Of a stretch of DNA of 64,000 nucleotides, positions 11,100 through 23,777 are shown in pieces. How positions within the stretch are numbered: position 1 is the first letter of the stretch; every line of letters starts with the position of its first letter. Both the position numbers and the translations under genes were made by a program. The notes beneath the pieces are model-generated. The model saw only the letters and a list, made by a program, of their open reading frames with translations, had not been told where the DNA came from and ran no database searches. Location: NCBI GenBank assembly GCA_011109175.1, contig RDEW01000011.1, forward strand, positions 1,242,772 through 1,306,771, written 5' to 3'. The stretch comes from Dicyema japonicum. Its lineage: Eukaryota; Dicyemida; Rhombozoa; Dicyemidae.

Positions 11100-11350
11100 A
11101 TTCTATCAACACATGTTCTCCCAAATATTTGGAAAGATTCCTTGATCACACTTATTCTGTAAACTGGAATTCAAAATGCTGACCCTGATTCGTACCATCC
11201 GGTCTCCCTTACAAGCACGATGTCCAAAGTCTGGAAAAACTTTTATAAAGATTATTTTCCCGGGTCTTCTGTTACCTTCCTCCCAACATGGCTTCAAATC
11301 GGGTCTAATAAAGAAGGGAAACTCAGTCACTGGATTCCCTAAGTAGCTAT
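11100..11350 (+). mobile_element. LINE reverse-transcriptase N-terminal fragment
   Basis: Broken frames read SLITLILKTGIQNADPDSYHPVSLTS then MSKVWKNFY, the K.G...Y.P.SL.S...K block that opens LINE RT domains, followed by a weak QHGFKSG. No further RT motifs follow. Confidence 0.55.
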
Positions 11351-12121
11351 CTCAACTTTTCCCTGTGTCCGTGATCTGATGCACTTCCTGCATTAGAATT
11401 ACATGTAAAAGTTTTGGACATGACATTCGAGAGTCTCCCTTCTCACATGAGTCTCGGATGGATTTAGTCTCAACAGCAAAGTGGAAAACTTGTCCTTGTA
11501 GCTTGAAAGTCATTGATCCTATTTTGTCGCGTCCCGCCCGGGATACCTATCCAGTGCTGGTACATTTCACCTGTCAATCGACATGTCACCTGTCATTCAA
11601 TCAATATTAATTGGTTTCTAATCAAATAATTTATGTTCAATTCTCCTGATCCTGCCTTAATTTGTGATAAAAAAATTAAATAAACCTCTATTCGGTTGTT
11701 TGACAAAATTTGAGTAATTTTACTTGGCTCTTCATATGGAGATTCAAATCTGCTCAACTTTAGCAATGGTTTAGTCCCATAGTTTTTTAAAACTCATATC
11801 TAAATTTATTTACTAAAAATACCTCATTTCCAATAGAAAAATCAAATTTTGATTGATGAACGTTTATTCTTTTGTTCATTCGTTTAAAATAGGATGAATT
11901 TAGATTTGCTGGAGAAAAATTAAAATCAAAATGATCTGAATCTAAGTTTTCTAACAGACTTTATACAATAAATACCTGAAACAACTGAAATATGTTCCAC
12001 GTCAATATCCTCAGATGATCCTGGAAAAGCATCATCCGAACTCTCATTTTCTATAAAATTAAAAATAATAAACTTTTATACTCACGAATGACTGTGTTTA
12101 TTCCCGAAACCCCTCTCAGTT
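11351..12121. other. No recognised feature
   Basis: AT-rich, many stops in all frames, no repeat or motif that I could place. Confidence 0.5.
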
Positions 12122-12373
12122 TTATAAATGGAGTTTATAAATGGACTCCGCAATAGTTCGCATTTCAGACTCGTTATCTATGCAAACAAATAGTCTGTGT
12201 TTTTCAAATTTTTCGTCTTTGAGGTATAATCGACCATCAATGACAATAAATTTCTTGGATTTTTTCATTAATTTGTATTTCGCTTGTCTTGAAGATGTCT
12301 GTACATGATCACCATTTAGAATGCTCACTATGGATTGATATCCTACAATATTTTTGACAAAGCCTATTATCAA
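12122..12373 (-). pseudogene. Ginger-like integrase, N-terminal fragment
   Basis: An uninterrupted 83-codon frame matches the N-terminal domain of the integrase at 57762: F.K...Y..I..IL near the start, KKSKKFIVIDGRLYLKD in the middle and EMRTIAESI at the end. Nothing of the zinc finger or catalytic core follows below 12122. Confidence 0.6.
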
Positions 12374-13035
12374 ATAAAGATAAACATTTTATAGAGCACA
12401 TGTTGAATATTTATAAAAACCGAAAACACTTTATTCAACGAGAATTAGGAGTTAGTTTAAAAGATGTTTAAACGTGTCCGCCTATGCGGCCTGGACACTT
12501 CCGATGCATCCCATCTCCAATTTAATCTCGTCCTAGTGCTGGAGCCCATGAATCCTCTAAAACGCCCTTATATCCAGAACGTGGTTGGTACAAAGCTAGT
12601 AAGCCCATCTCCAGTTAGTTCTTCCCTAGTAGGTCCTTTCGTCAGTATGTTTCTTTTACAGTAGTCCCAAGCCGCCTTGTAGGGACCAATGATGTGGTTA
12701 ACAAAGTCTTGCGTAGAACCCAATTCGAATGTAGGGAACAATTGGTGTGGGTACCCCCCAGTAGGACCCAACTCCAGTATGTACTTCTACGTTAGTCCCA
12801 GGTCCTGTAGGGATCAATGGAGGCTGATAAAGTCCCTTGTAGACACGGATTCGAATGTAGGGATCAATTAGTGTGGGTACCAGGTCTAACTTGGAAAATA
12901 TCCAGAGATTTTGACTTTTTGTCTACTGCGCCTTGCAGTAGGTTCCTTCGTGATTGTGATTATGTCCTTTCGACTTGTGATATGTTTTCCACCTCGTATT
13001 AGGTTTCCTCATCTTGTGATGGGTTCCTTCGTTTA
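12374..13035. other. Unplaced sequence with dispersed internal repeats
   Basis: Phrases such as GATTCGAATGTAGGGA and GTGTGGGTACC recur with irregular spacing (12722-12770, 12845-12885). No gene is recognised. Confidence 0.4.
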
Positions 13036-13420
13036 TAATATGTTTATTCTTTAGGAGATTCCCTCGGAGTGAATAGGTTCCTTCGTATCGTAATATGGCC
13101 CTTGTAATGTGTATCTTTGTCTTGAAACTCTTTTGACTTTAGCTTGTAATGGGTTCCTTCGTTCATAATATGTTTATTCTTTAGGAGATTCCCCCGGAGT
13201 GAATAGGTTTTTTCGTCTTGTAATGTGGCCCTTGTAATGTGTATCTTCACCTTGAAACTCTTTTGACTTGAGGACACGTAAATAGCACTAATGGTACCAA
13301 TGTCTGTCTTGTAATGTGGCCCTTGTAATGTGTATCTTCGTATCGTCTTGTAATGTGGCCCTTGTAATGTGTATCTTCACCTTGAAACTCTTTTGACTTG
13401 AGGACACGTAAGTAGCACCA
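13036..13420. repeat. Degenerate minisatellite
   Basis: Blocks around TGTAATGTGGCCCTTGTAATG followed by TGTATCTTC, CTTGAAACTCTTTTGACTT and GGACACGTAA occur about three times (13090-13140, 13215-13290, 13305-13415), with shortened units between. The preceding GGTTCCTTCG phrase is also reiterated from 12940. Confidence 0.75.
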
Positions 13421-13469
13421 ATGGAAAAAAATCGATTTTTATACGGCCAAAGATATTATATATGTCCGA

Positions 13470-14310
13470 CACGATTAAAAATGATCAAAGCCACATTATG
13501 TAGGACAAGTGGCTTGACAGTGATTGACAAGTGACATATATCCAGCATGGAACGCGACATGTTTAGATTTGTTTAGACAGGTTTGTACCCATGCAGCCGA
13601 TTGTATTATAAAGTGAGCTTAACGTTAATTAGAAACAACCTTTTTAATGTCCTATGAGAGTTTTATAAAGTTTAGTTTTTGTTGGGACAAGGAAATGACA
13701 TTGTCAACATGTTTATTGATTACCATGAGGGGTTTGTTTGTGATACCCAATAAGTTGACAGAGTACATGGATTAAATCTCCATTAAAGACGATGCAGAGT
13801 TGGTCTTCTATTTGAACTAAATATCATTATGGATGACTTTTCTGGGCTTGTCTATAATAAATTCTTCTTAGACCAAGTAATCTAATGAATCTTGTAAGCA
13901 GGCAGTGACCACACAGGTCTTTTGATGCGATTATTATATCATCAAAATATAAGAGAACCAATGTATCATCACTAGAGAGGATCCTGTGGGACTTTGTTTA
14001 GCAGAAACTTAGTGATAGGTTTCGTGAGACTATTTCAGCCATTCTCCTGCTTTTTTAGTTTTGTTTTTGATCTTTTNTGTAAGCAGGCAGTGACCACACA
14101 GGTCTTTTGATGCGATTATTATATCATCAAAATATAAGAGAACCAATGTATCATCACTGAGGCATATTTTTCAAAAAGAGGTTGAACAAAATGAGTGATA
14201 GAGAGGATCCCTGTGGGACTTTGGCAGAAACTTAGTGATAGGTTTCGTGAGACTATTTCAGACATTCACCTGCTTTTTTAGTTTTGTTTTTGATCTTTTT
14301 CAGGGCTTTA
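13470..14310 (-). mobile_element. LINE RT fragment across a single-N gap (N at 14077)
   Basis: The minus strand reads KVPQGSSLSLILFNLFLKN and YFDDIIIAS-like blocks of an RT palm. The segments 13895-14076 and 14078-14290 are near-identical direct copies around the N, one with a small deletion, so the motif order is scrambled. Confidence 0.55.
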
Positions 14311-14479
14311 ATCCTCTCCTTGATTTCTCGAGATTGATTTTGAAGACTTTTTAGATAATGTTTTCTCTGGTTATGATGATCATGCAAGAAACACACATAT
14401 TAAAAAAAGTTAAGAAAAATAATTTTTGGATAGCTCAGTGCAGCGAATTGTATCGAAAAACCCAAACTTTTGGAAAGTC

Positions 14480-15960
14480 TATAATAAAGTAAAGAAATTC
14501 CACTGTTGCAATGTCATGATGGATCTCCTGTATCTTTAGAAGAAATTCCCAACCTGTTTGGGGATGAACTTTCGAAAATACAACAGGTTAACCCTGATGA
14601 GCGACTGTCTTCTTTGGCCCTCAGTTCTCTAAAAAAAGTTGGAAAAATTAGTTCTTTACTTCTACGTCACAGACCTATAAATGCTGGAGTTGAAAATACG
14701 GTAAAACGCACTAAAGACAATGCTCTTGGAAAAAACAAGATCGCTATTCGTTTATTCAAGGAAGCACCCAAGGTACTCTATGAATATCTGGGATGTCTCT
14801 ATACGTGCGTATCAGGTTGGGTTATATACCTTCGCATTGGAAATTGACGAAGGTCAGGATGATACGTAAATCTGGGAAACCTGGGTACTTAACAACCAGT
14901 CATAGGCTCATAAGCCTTATTCCAACGATCTCAAGAGTTATGGAAAGAATTGTATTCAACAGACTTTCTGAAAATATAGAACGTAATGATATACTAAAAG
15001 AGCATCAGTGGGGTTTTCGAAAAGATCGGTCTTGTGGAGATTGTTTGTTCAGTGTTAACGCGTCAATTGTGAAGGCTTTGGAAACTAAAGGATGTTTGAC
15101 CGCAGTCTGCCTTGATATATCCAAAGCTTTCGACAATGTGTGGCATCTTGGTATTCTTATCTGTCTTGCGAAATGTGGTGTTAAAAAGGATACAAAGTTT
15201 GCTTTCGGATAGACGGTCAATTGTTAATTTTTTAAACTATAAATCTCGTGAAATTTGGTTGAGAAAAGGTGTACCTCAGGGTTCAGTGCTCAGTCCACTA
15301 TTATTCAACATTGTAATGAGTGAATTGCCATGCTCAGAAAACCCACGTACAAAAATCTTCATATACGCTGATGACGTCATAATTTATGATGTTTCTTTAA
15401 ACCCTTTGGTATCTGAAAAACAATTGAAGACGTACATGGACCAGATCGAAGAGTGGTGTAATGAAAACTTTCTTTCGGTGGCACATGAGAAGTCTGGTCT
15501 GGTGAGGATAACTGGAAGCAGGAGGATGGTTAACCTAAAGAACTAGTTACAAGAGATATCTCGGAAGAAGACTATGAAATACCTTGGCCTCCTAATTGAC
15601 GAGGGAGGTAATTTTCTGGAACATGCTAAAATACGAAAGAAAAAAGCTACGAACGCTCTGTTCTGTGTTAGAAAATTAAAGCTCGAGCCGGAGACCTTTG
15701 TTTATGTCTTCAACACACACTACCTGCAATGTTATGCGGTTTAGAAAAATGGTACGATTCGAAAAAGAGAGACTCTATCCTTAAGAAATTTGAGAAAACG
15801 TGAAATTTTGCTCTAAAGCTTGCTTACGGGATAAGTCCTCGTATGGCAATTCCTTTATGGTTGGAAGAAAAAATGTGCCAGGTTGGCGAAACTATCGAAA
15901 ATCTTATTCGAGGTTTCAAAAATCGCACTAAAGTATCTGCCACATATCTTCAGAGATGAC
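14480..15960 (+). mobile_element. Jockey/CR1-type LINE, RT to C-terminus
   Basis: Frames joined by two frameshifts (near 14850 and 15200) cover most of an RT domain: WKLTKVRMIRKSGKP, HRLISLIPTISRVMERI, HQWGFRKDRS, AVCLDISKAFDNVW, LRKGVPQGSVLSPLLFN, and the intact catalytic IYADDVIIYD at about 15360-15390. This is followed by MKYLGLLIDEGG and a thumb. The YADD box is intact, so this is one of the least decayed LINE palms here. A 5' endonuclease is not visible upstream. Confidence 0.8.
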
Positions 15961-16169
15961 CCTGTGTGTACGGATTTTTTTGGGGAGATTGTCGGGGTAG
16001 AAGTGGGTTGGCATGCCCTACCGTTTCATATTACTTCCCCTATCACTTAATTTACAGTTCTTTTTCTTTATAATAACTTACTAACTTACTTGGTTCCTAT
16101 GCCCCCGCACACTATTGTCGTTATTGAGGGATTTATGTTTCTCTAATAAGTAGTTGACGAAGCCAACAT

Positions 16170-16660
16170 ACCTTTTCCACTTGACATTCTTGTAATAATG
16201 TGGCTTTCAGTGGAAACTCCTCAAGCGCAATAAATATTGGTTGTGGTCACTTCTGAATGAACCGTCTAGTGTGACGTTGTTCTGGGATGAATGCGTAAGG
16301 TCAGGAGAAAACATCCTATCGTTAGGTCTGTGAGGTGTTTTTGTATTAAATAGAGGACTGTTTAAGATGACTAGGTTATCCAGATTCCATAATATTTGGT
16401 TTCCCCTAACACTTCTTTCTGATTTTGAACCACATGGGATGCTTGCGTTCAGGTCGCCAATAGGTTATTGGATCTGTGGACATCTACCAGTGAGAACCTT
16501 TGGGGGCAGGCGAGGGTATATACATATTTACGATGGTGATGTTATCGACGTTCATTAAAACTTGGATGGCAATATACTCTTGACTCGGGACTTGCTTCAT
16601 GATTGATGGCTTCACCACCACAACCAGAGAGTCCGTATTATGCTTTCCCAAAAGGTTCCA
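16170..16660 (-). mobile_element. LINE AP-endonuclease domain fragment
   Basis: The minus strand reads ITIVNMYIPSPAPKG, CGDLNASIPCGSKS, RGNQILWNLD and SFRSDHNQ. These match the Y.P, GD.NA and SDH motifs of an APE-type endonuclease. It lies back to back with the 14480-15960 LINE. Confidence 0.7.
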
Positions 16661-16789
16661 TAGTTATAACCTTTTTTCTAAATGGGTAAAATTACTTTTT
16701 AACAACAATAATGGACTTACGTAGGTTTCATCGTCAATACAAAATTCCTCAACCGTGGTAACGTCCGAAGACACAATGAAGTAGTCAAA

Positions 16790-17220
16790 TGTTTACATCT
16801 GAATATCTCCAGGATGTATGGAATTAGAAAAAGTAAAAAAGTTGAAGGGGCATTCCGTTCAGTCGATAGAGTTGATACGTCGATTTTGACTGAAATGAAG
16901 GTGGAATTCAACGAATCTGTTATTTTTATGCGTAAAAAGATGAAAAATGGAATAACTCTTATCAAAGTTGTTATTACTTCACATGATCGCCTCAAACAAG
17001 TTTAAGTTGAAAAATGTCACAAGTATAAACTCTTTGTTGGAGATTTCTTCTCTACGACTGCCAAGTAAAGATTATCACAGATTTGTCTCGAAAAGCTGGG
17101 ATAGATTTGTCTCGAAATCTCAAGAATTATATGGATAAGCTATATATTGAGGGATCAACGAGGACTTACATCCAATCAGTTGTGTTGAAAGGACTCTATA
17201 ATGTGTTCTAACAACACAAG
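16790..17220 (+). mobile_element. Chimeric integrase-like / restriction-like endonuclease fragment
   Basis: The first half (EGAFRSVDRVDTSILTEM) resembles the segment at 56880-56980 of the outer integrase element. The second half (LIKVVITSHDRLKQV, VEKCHKYK, IQSVVLKGLYNVF) matches the restriction-like endonuclease and tail of the R4-type LINE at 48100-48480. The join is near 16920. Confidence 0.5.
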
Positions 17221-17344
17221 TACGGGATTAAGGTCTCTGATGAAGAGTTTACCTCTGCTTCCTACCAGTTTGTGGAGCTGGCATGTGTTTGCTATGAGGA
17301 AACTTTTTATTTAGATTTGTTTCATGTAGTTCACCTGTGGTTGT

Positions 17345-18290
17345 GCTCAGCATCGGGACCGTGTGGGTTGAAAGACTTTATATGTGGTGATTTGAACTCC
17401 AAATACCCTCATTGGTTACAGTCTCACCAATTGACAGCCGAGTAGAGTATATATTGTCTACTCTAGACCATATGGATATTTTCAATGTTCATACCAGGAC
17501 CTTAATCCTAAGACGGAAATTCCAACCTCCCCAGATTTATCATTATACTCCCACACTTGCAGGGCATCTATCTTGGGATGTTCGCTGTGGTTTTTCAAGC
17601 GACCATTACCTTGTGTTGAGACTAAAAAGACCTATTTGTGTGTCGCAGTGTTCTTAAGTTTAATAAATATTCGAAGGGGGATTCAAATATCAAGAAATTT
17701 TCTTATTGGACACGTGGAAGAGTCCGAATCTATAAAACTACTTCAAAATCAAGGTTACTTCCAAATATGTTCCCAAGTAGTTCCCTTCTATCTCCGTTTC
17801 TGTTTAACTTATTTCTACGCAGATTACCAAAGACCATGACACTATGTTTTTCGCTACCAGGGATAGACCTACTTCCATGGTTGTGGTTCAGTCATACCTC
17901 AACAAGTGTGTTTATGGCAATCAGCAAATATATTGTCTGTAAATTTATCCAAGTCGCAGTTCACTACGGACNAAATGAGTTCCCAAGTAGTTCCCTTCTA
18001 TCTCCGTTTCTGTTTAACTTATTTCTACGCAGACTACCAAAGACCATGACACTATGTTTTTCGCTGCTAGGGATAGACCTACTTCCATGGCTGTGGTTCA
18101 GTCATACCTCAACAAGTGTGTTTATGGCAATCAGCAAATATATTGTCTGTAAATTTATCCAAGTCGCAGTTCACTACGGACAGGAAATATAAGGGTGGTC
18201 TCGAGATATTCTTTGGGAATCCAGAAGATTCTTGGAGTAACTTTGGACTCTAGTGACGTTTTCAAGTAACGCGGAGTAAATGTTTAAAGG
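17345..18290 (+). mobile_element. LINE endonuclease plus RT remnant across a single-N gap (N at 17972)
   Basis: ICGDLNSKYPHWL and YHYTPTLAGH...SSDHYLVLRL mark an AP endonuclease. SSLLSPFLFNLFLRRLPK marks an RT palm fragment, and IQKILGVTLDSS the region after it. The block 17768-17971 is repeated at 17973-18184 with three or more differences, straddling the N. Confidence 0.65.
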
Positions 18291-18664
18291 GGTTTCGAAA
18301 GTGGTGTGATCTAAAGGCTATCATAAAGAAGAGACCCCTCCCACCTGCAGATTGTATCAATAAATTCTTCGAGTTATTGTCCCTATAATAGAATTTGTTG
18401 AGATTTTCCCCTTCCTATTTGGCAAGTCTCTTTTCAGAGGAGGCGACGTCGAGAAATAGCCAGAGTTCCCTAACTTTCTGCAAGGAAACCCATTCAGAAA
18501 AAGTGTAGCCCACGCAGAGGAATTTCGATCGGCCATAAAGAATGTCACGTGATATAATACCTACACAGACACAACAGAGGGCACTTTCGTAAAGCAATTG
18601 GATCGCTAACGAAACACTTAAGGGGAGTTCAAGTGCTATTGGAGGTACCTAATTAGGTGGTCTT

Positions 18665-18835
18665 GTAGTTTTTAAATAATAACACCAGAGACCACGGTTA
18701 CACAAACTAACTAATCACGTGATCCCAGCACGCTCTAGCAGGGACCTCATCTTGGCTCGATGCTCCTTCCTTGACCTCACACAAGCACGTATTAGCCGAG
18801 AGACTGGATCTTCCAATCATGACGACGCATTTTTT
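18665..18835 (-). mobile_element. LINE 3' end, family A copy
   Basis: Shares the ending AACACCAGAGACCACGGTTA...AACTAATCACGTGATCCCAG (read on plus) with copies at 43690, 53575 and 898. It is a 3' fragment with an AATAATAAC tail. Confidence 0.65.
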
Positions 18836-19062
18836 ATGGGCAATATAAAAAAAGTTGAGAACCATTGATCTAAAAAATTACCAATTATGATAAAGACTTT
18901 AGGTGGACCATGGTTTGGCTTTATGTCGCATCAAGTCGTCAGAATAATAAGTGATTCTGCCGTATTCCTAGCATACGCCACCAGAAGAGAAAAAGTTAAC
19001 GTGAATGATGTGTTTAAATTAAAATATTTAAAAGACGTATTTAAAAATTAATACAAATCCAA

Positions 19063-20829
19063 TTATTTTACAATAAAATTATGTTCAGAATCTCTAAATT
19101 GTCCAATTTCCACATGTTCATCCGCCAACTGGTTGTAATGGCATTCAATGAATCTCTCCCAATGACTCTGATTTTTGGATTCCTGACAATTAAAGAAAAT
19201 ATAACCTCAAAATATATTTCCTCCTGGGACATAAACTTGTTAATGTTTACAAATGTGTTTATAAATTGCCCAGCTAAATTTGACTTTTTTAGGTCGCATA
19301 AACGAAATCCTTTTTTATTTTCTGGTCTGATCATGTCGAAGCACTAAACTCGAGGATCTCGATTACCTGCCAGTAAACGTCTTCAAATTCCCGAGTTTCT
19401 CCATTAAGAAACTCCATCTTTTTCATTTGAGCCATGTAAAACTCCCTCAGGACTGAAAATGTGAGGATTCCTTCTCCTTCAACGTCCAAACATCCGAACC
19501 AATACTCAATACTGAGGTACCACAAAGATGACTACCTGATCCGCTTATTTTTGTCTTCCTCAGCTACTATAAACCTAACAAAGTCCAGGTAACTCATTTT
19601 CCCTTTCGGTGAATTCCTGTTATCAATAAAAAATCAACATTAAGTTTTTCTGTTTGAATATTTCCTTCACAATTTTATCAGAAAGTCCTAAAATTCACAT
19701 ATCAGTCAACCCCCATCGTCGTACTTAGCGATGTCCTGTTCTTCAAGAAAGTTATCCCCGTCTTGGTCTAATTCACGGAAAATGCAGTAAATCACGTAAA
19801 AGTCCTTGTAATCAAAATAAGTTGGCAAATCAACTGATAGCTTCTCAATATCCTTAATTCACTCAAATAAGTCAACCTCCGCTAATTTAGCCATTTTTGC
19901 CTCTGCAAAAGTGATCACTTTTCTTCTGGTCCTGGCTACTCCCATGTAAATTCTCTCCACCACCAACAATATAAAAATTCTTTACAGTTTCGTTGTAGAC
20001 TTTATGAAATTCAGGTGATCCCTTCAAATGTTTTAGTTTTGGATGTGTGTCCACCACGTCCTCGATTTACCAAGGTTGAAATACCTGAACCAAACAATCC
20101 AGCAAATCTGAACGAATAGAGTCCGTATTTCCCGACAATATGTAGAATATCAACTTATTCTTCTCTCCGTGGAATCCCCCGAATCTCTTTATTACCATAA
20201 TAGCCAACCCTCTCCATATTTCAATAAAATCCGTGAAGGAAACAGAATCATTTCCATTAGCCGTGATTATAAACATCGGTTTTCTAATATAAAACGGAAG
20301 TTGACAAATCTAAGATTTTAGAATCAAAAACCTTGACAACTTTGACGAATCCTTCGAATTTTATTCTATCGGCATTGGATTTGAATATTTTGTATATTGA
20401 CTTCTCCAATTCTCCATAAAGCTGTGGGTGGACTATTTTTTCCGCGTTTTCGACGATCTTTTCCCTTGCCTTTTTCATAAAATCAATTACAATTTTATTT
20501 ATAGATATGGTTTGAATTTCTATTTCATGGTTGATGATGTTGCTAGAATGGTTAACGTTATCCGTTAACTGCACCTCGGAGTTTGTTGACTTGGAAGTCG
20601 AATTAAGCACTTTGTTACGGATTTTCTTCTTTTTGTGACTCGGACGATTTTCTTGCGCAATTTTTCTCAGAAATTTCGCGTAAGGGCGTCGTTGAGCCGG
20701 ATTGGGTACTTTGTCTTTTGATATATATTTGAGGTTCATTAACAAAAATTTCTGAGTCTCTGGCTGTGAGATCCACTGGAGGAACAACTCGTTAACTTTG
20801 AACTGATATAACGGTTTCAGTGGCATCAC
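19063..20829 (-). CDS. PP2A regulatory subunit B'' (PR72/PR70 type)
   Basis: Splicing roughly ten introns of about 22-24 nt yields one frame from ATG 20829 to TAA 19063. The N-terminal KVNELFLQWISQ is the start motif of the PPP2R3 family. Then come QLPFYIRKP, FTDFIEIWRG, QDVVDTHPKLKHLKGS, RIYMGVARTRRKVIT, FYVIYCIFRELDQDGDN, GKMSYLDFVRFIVAEEDK and SIEYWFGCLDVEGEG, all in family order. The family targets the PP2A catalytic core to substrates in a calcium-dependent way through two EF-hands. EF-hand 1 (DQDGDNFLEEQD) keeps its acidic ligands. EF-hand 2 has Glu at positions 3 and 5 and Val at position 12, so it probably binds calcium poorly. The donor after NET (about 20004) pairs with an unusually long 31-nt intron, the one weak junction. 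It begins 70 bp after the SLC4 stop. Confidence 0.9.
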
Positions 20830-20899
20830 TTGGCTTTACTAGTTTCTATGGCAACAATCTTAAAAACAAAAAATTAGTATTAAAAATGAAAAGAGTAAT

Positions 20900-23777
20900 T
20901 TAAACTGGCATGTGAGCTTCTTGGTAAAAGTCTGGGTCGTCAGTCTTATACACGTTGGGGTTAACGGTCCCTTCTGAATCGATCTATTATGAACAAAGAG
21001 CATAACGAGGATAAGTTCGAAGTCTGTGAAGATCTTTGGGATCACAAAAGAACGGAAGAAACCGATGAGGATAATGAACAAAGGAAAACTAAGGGATACG
21101 ATGGTGACACTGACTGCTAGTAGAACGACAGAAAAGAGAATCTGAATAACTGTAAATAAATTCATTCTAAAGCATTTCATCTATAATTCACAAACAGTAC
21201 TACATGTCTAACATATGGCTTGAAGGGGTGGTATTTTATTGGCATTAAAATCAGCTTTATACGAGTCAGAAATTGGGTCCCTCCAAGGGAAGAGACACCA
21301 ATGTAGAGGATGATCCCAAAGACAACAGCCACGGGAATAAATTGAAGTACATTTCCCATATAAACAGAAAATACTGAGAATAAAGAGATTATATTACAAA
21401 TTAGAATGGAGACCACCAAGGCCGTTAGTCTTTGTTCGATTATTCTAGTTACTGTGGGCTTCTCTCCTGGAGCGTTGTTAGAGCTGACGACACTGAGGGA
21501 GTTGATGTGAGCCAGTGATCTCACAGTCCCCCCAGCCATAAATGGAAAGCCCATGACAGAACAAATAAGAGTGATGATTCCCATTAACATCAAATTTAGG
21601 TGATATCCGGTACCCTTTCTTAAAAATCTCTCAGGTTTGTCCATAATCGAACTTTGTAAGCCAGAAGACTACCTGGTTATTTGTGTCTCAACAAATATAA
21701 GTGTGAATACCAAAAACCCGGGAAAACTTGCTATGAAAATATGCCAGATTTTCCCGTAGTTTCCCGGATTGATGACCCAATCTCTAACGGATGAGTTTGT
21801 CAGCTTAAACCCGACTGGGGTTTCCAGTTTCTGGTGGTTTAAATAACAAAAACTTCAGTGATAACATCGGTGATCAAATAATCGATCAGAGATATAATAA
21901 AAATAGAAATTGGGACCCCAAAGTCTCCGAGAGTTCGCCGAATCTACAATAAAAGATGTATCTAACTCTCCTGCCAAGAAATTTAGTATTTCTGAAAGTT
22001 TTGAGAAGTTGAGCCAATGAGAATGTCGAGAAAAGCAAAATGAGGGACATGAGGGCGACGTTGTTGTGAGAAGGGTCCACCGAAGATATCGGATTATTCA
22101 CGAATATCTGTGTTGACAATAACGAATACAATGTATATTTTCTTGAGACTTTCATATATAAAAATTAGTGAAATAACGAATGAAAAGATCTCAGTCGTGA
22201 ATCTCGTGAGATAGTTGATCAACCAACTCCCGTCAAACCCAGTCACAATGAGGCAGATCACAAAACACCACAAACCAATCCAAAAACGGAAAACCAGCAA
22301 ATCACCGTCCAAATGGTTGTTTAACTAAAACTAATTATTCACTTACTTTTAATATCGACTCTTCCAATACCAAAATGGGCCCAGTGCACCCAATCAGGAG
22401 AAGAGGTTGTCCGCTAAAGAGAGCAAACAGTATCCCTCCCAACCCCGATCCCATCAGAGTTTCTGTGACCCCAATTCTGCCTTTTAGTAGTTTTGCTATG
22501 ATTCAGTCAAAAAACCAACTCAAAATAGTTCCAAAGGCTATAGTTGGAGAAAGGACAGCAAAGTACATGAAAATAATCGTGGCCAAACATTGTATAGATA
22601 TCCCATCCTTAATATCAGACAAGTAAAGCCTATATCTCTCCCTGATGTCCTTAATAATCCCACCAAAAGGCTTTCCAGTCTTGACTACTGTACTCGGTTT
22701 TACGTCTAAACTGAAGAGAATAACTACTATTTTGGGGATTCGCGCTCTGGGACTCCGCTATCTCGAGGATGGGTATTATTGAGTCCCCCTCTAACTTGTC
22801 CTGTGGGAGGACCACAGTTTTGTCGAGCCAGTTGAAAATCCCCCCTAACAGATCCTCACGACTTGTGGCTTCGTACGTTACTTGTCTAAATTCCTTAAAA
22901 ATTCGGAAGAAAAGGAACCGTGGTGGACATAAGGGACGAGATGGCCCTTCCGATTTCGTGACAGTCATACTGGAACTCCATGGGCTCAAGTAGGAAGTAA
23001 ATGAATTTCGTTGGGAGGGGTAGTTCTGTGAGATTCTCCAATTTTTTCCCATTTTTTAGCCTCATGAAGACAATGACGAGGTTTTCAATAAATTCAAGAG
23101 CCCCCACTAGGACAGCAGTGACCTCAGAATCCTGACAGACTTTTGTGATCTTTTCTAGTTCGTGAATTGTCTGTTTTCTTCTATAATTTTCAAAAATCTT
23201 CAATTTCGGAGAATCGGATCTGAATTATCTTGAAAACTACATAAATGACTCTTCTTTTTCATAACCTTTTTTTTGCACGTGTCTAATAAATATATAAAAC
23301 TACTTGTGTTTTAGTAGGAAAATGTCTATGATGTGCTGTCTGTACTGGTCGGCGATGTAATTCTGGGTGATCAGTGCGTCAGCGATGGTCTCGGCTATTT
23401 CTGGAAGAGTGTCCTTATCGATATCCAATAAAATAATCCCTGAATTTGAAATCACCAGTACCAGATTCAAGTCCTTTGATGAGCTGTGATATTGAATGGA
23501 ATGATAAGTATGAAATATGTGGTTTCCCCCATCCACATTGGATGTCATCCAAGTCTTCCTCATATTTTATCCAACGAGCAGTTTCCTTCCAAATCATTCT
23601 GCTGTCCTCGACAGTTAGTTCATCCAACTCCACAAACAGCTATAAATTACCTCCTAGCATTACCTCGTGGTCATTTTCCACATTGAACTTAGTTTGAGGA
23701 CCGACTCCAAGAATGGCTGTGGCAGAACGAGGTCCCAACCATGTTTTATTTGAATTCTGACCTTCATTTGGTCTCAT
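20900..23777 (-). CDS. SLC4 family bicarbonate transporter
   Basis: Fourteen introns of 21-25 nt are removed to give an intact frame from ATG 23777 to TAA 20900. The cytoplasmic N-domain has LFVELDEL, WKETARWIKYEE and GWGKPHISYLSF. It is followed by VLVGALEF, LPLPTKFIYFLLEP and HEIGRAISSLM, as in band 3/NBC proteins. The membrane domain begins with GKPFGGIIKDIRERY. It continues through FSGQPLLLIGCTGP, FRFWIGLW, RFTTEIFSFVISLIFIYE, GDFGVPISI, FVETQIT, RKGTGYHLNL, GGTVRSLAHINSL, APGEKP and FGIILYIGVSSLGGTQF, then a last helical pair. The C-terminus is short. These proteins exchange or co-transport bicarbonate across the plasma membrane. Residues mix anion-exchanger features (RSLAHINSL) and Na-coupled features (ETARWIKYEE), so I do not assign ion coupling. 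Confidence 0.93.

Noticed and set aside
19081-19347. 88-codon plus-strand frame
   Set aside because: It is antisense to the last exons of the PP2A subunit gene.
20820-20910. SLC4 and PP2A subunit as one fusion gene
   Set aside because: A stop codon at 20900 and a family-typical N-terminus starting at 20829 show two genes 70 bp apart.
22375-22626. 83-codon plus-strand frame
   Set aside because: The opposite strand encodes the SLC4 segment with GKPFGGIIKD and FSGQPLL; the plus frame is its shadow.
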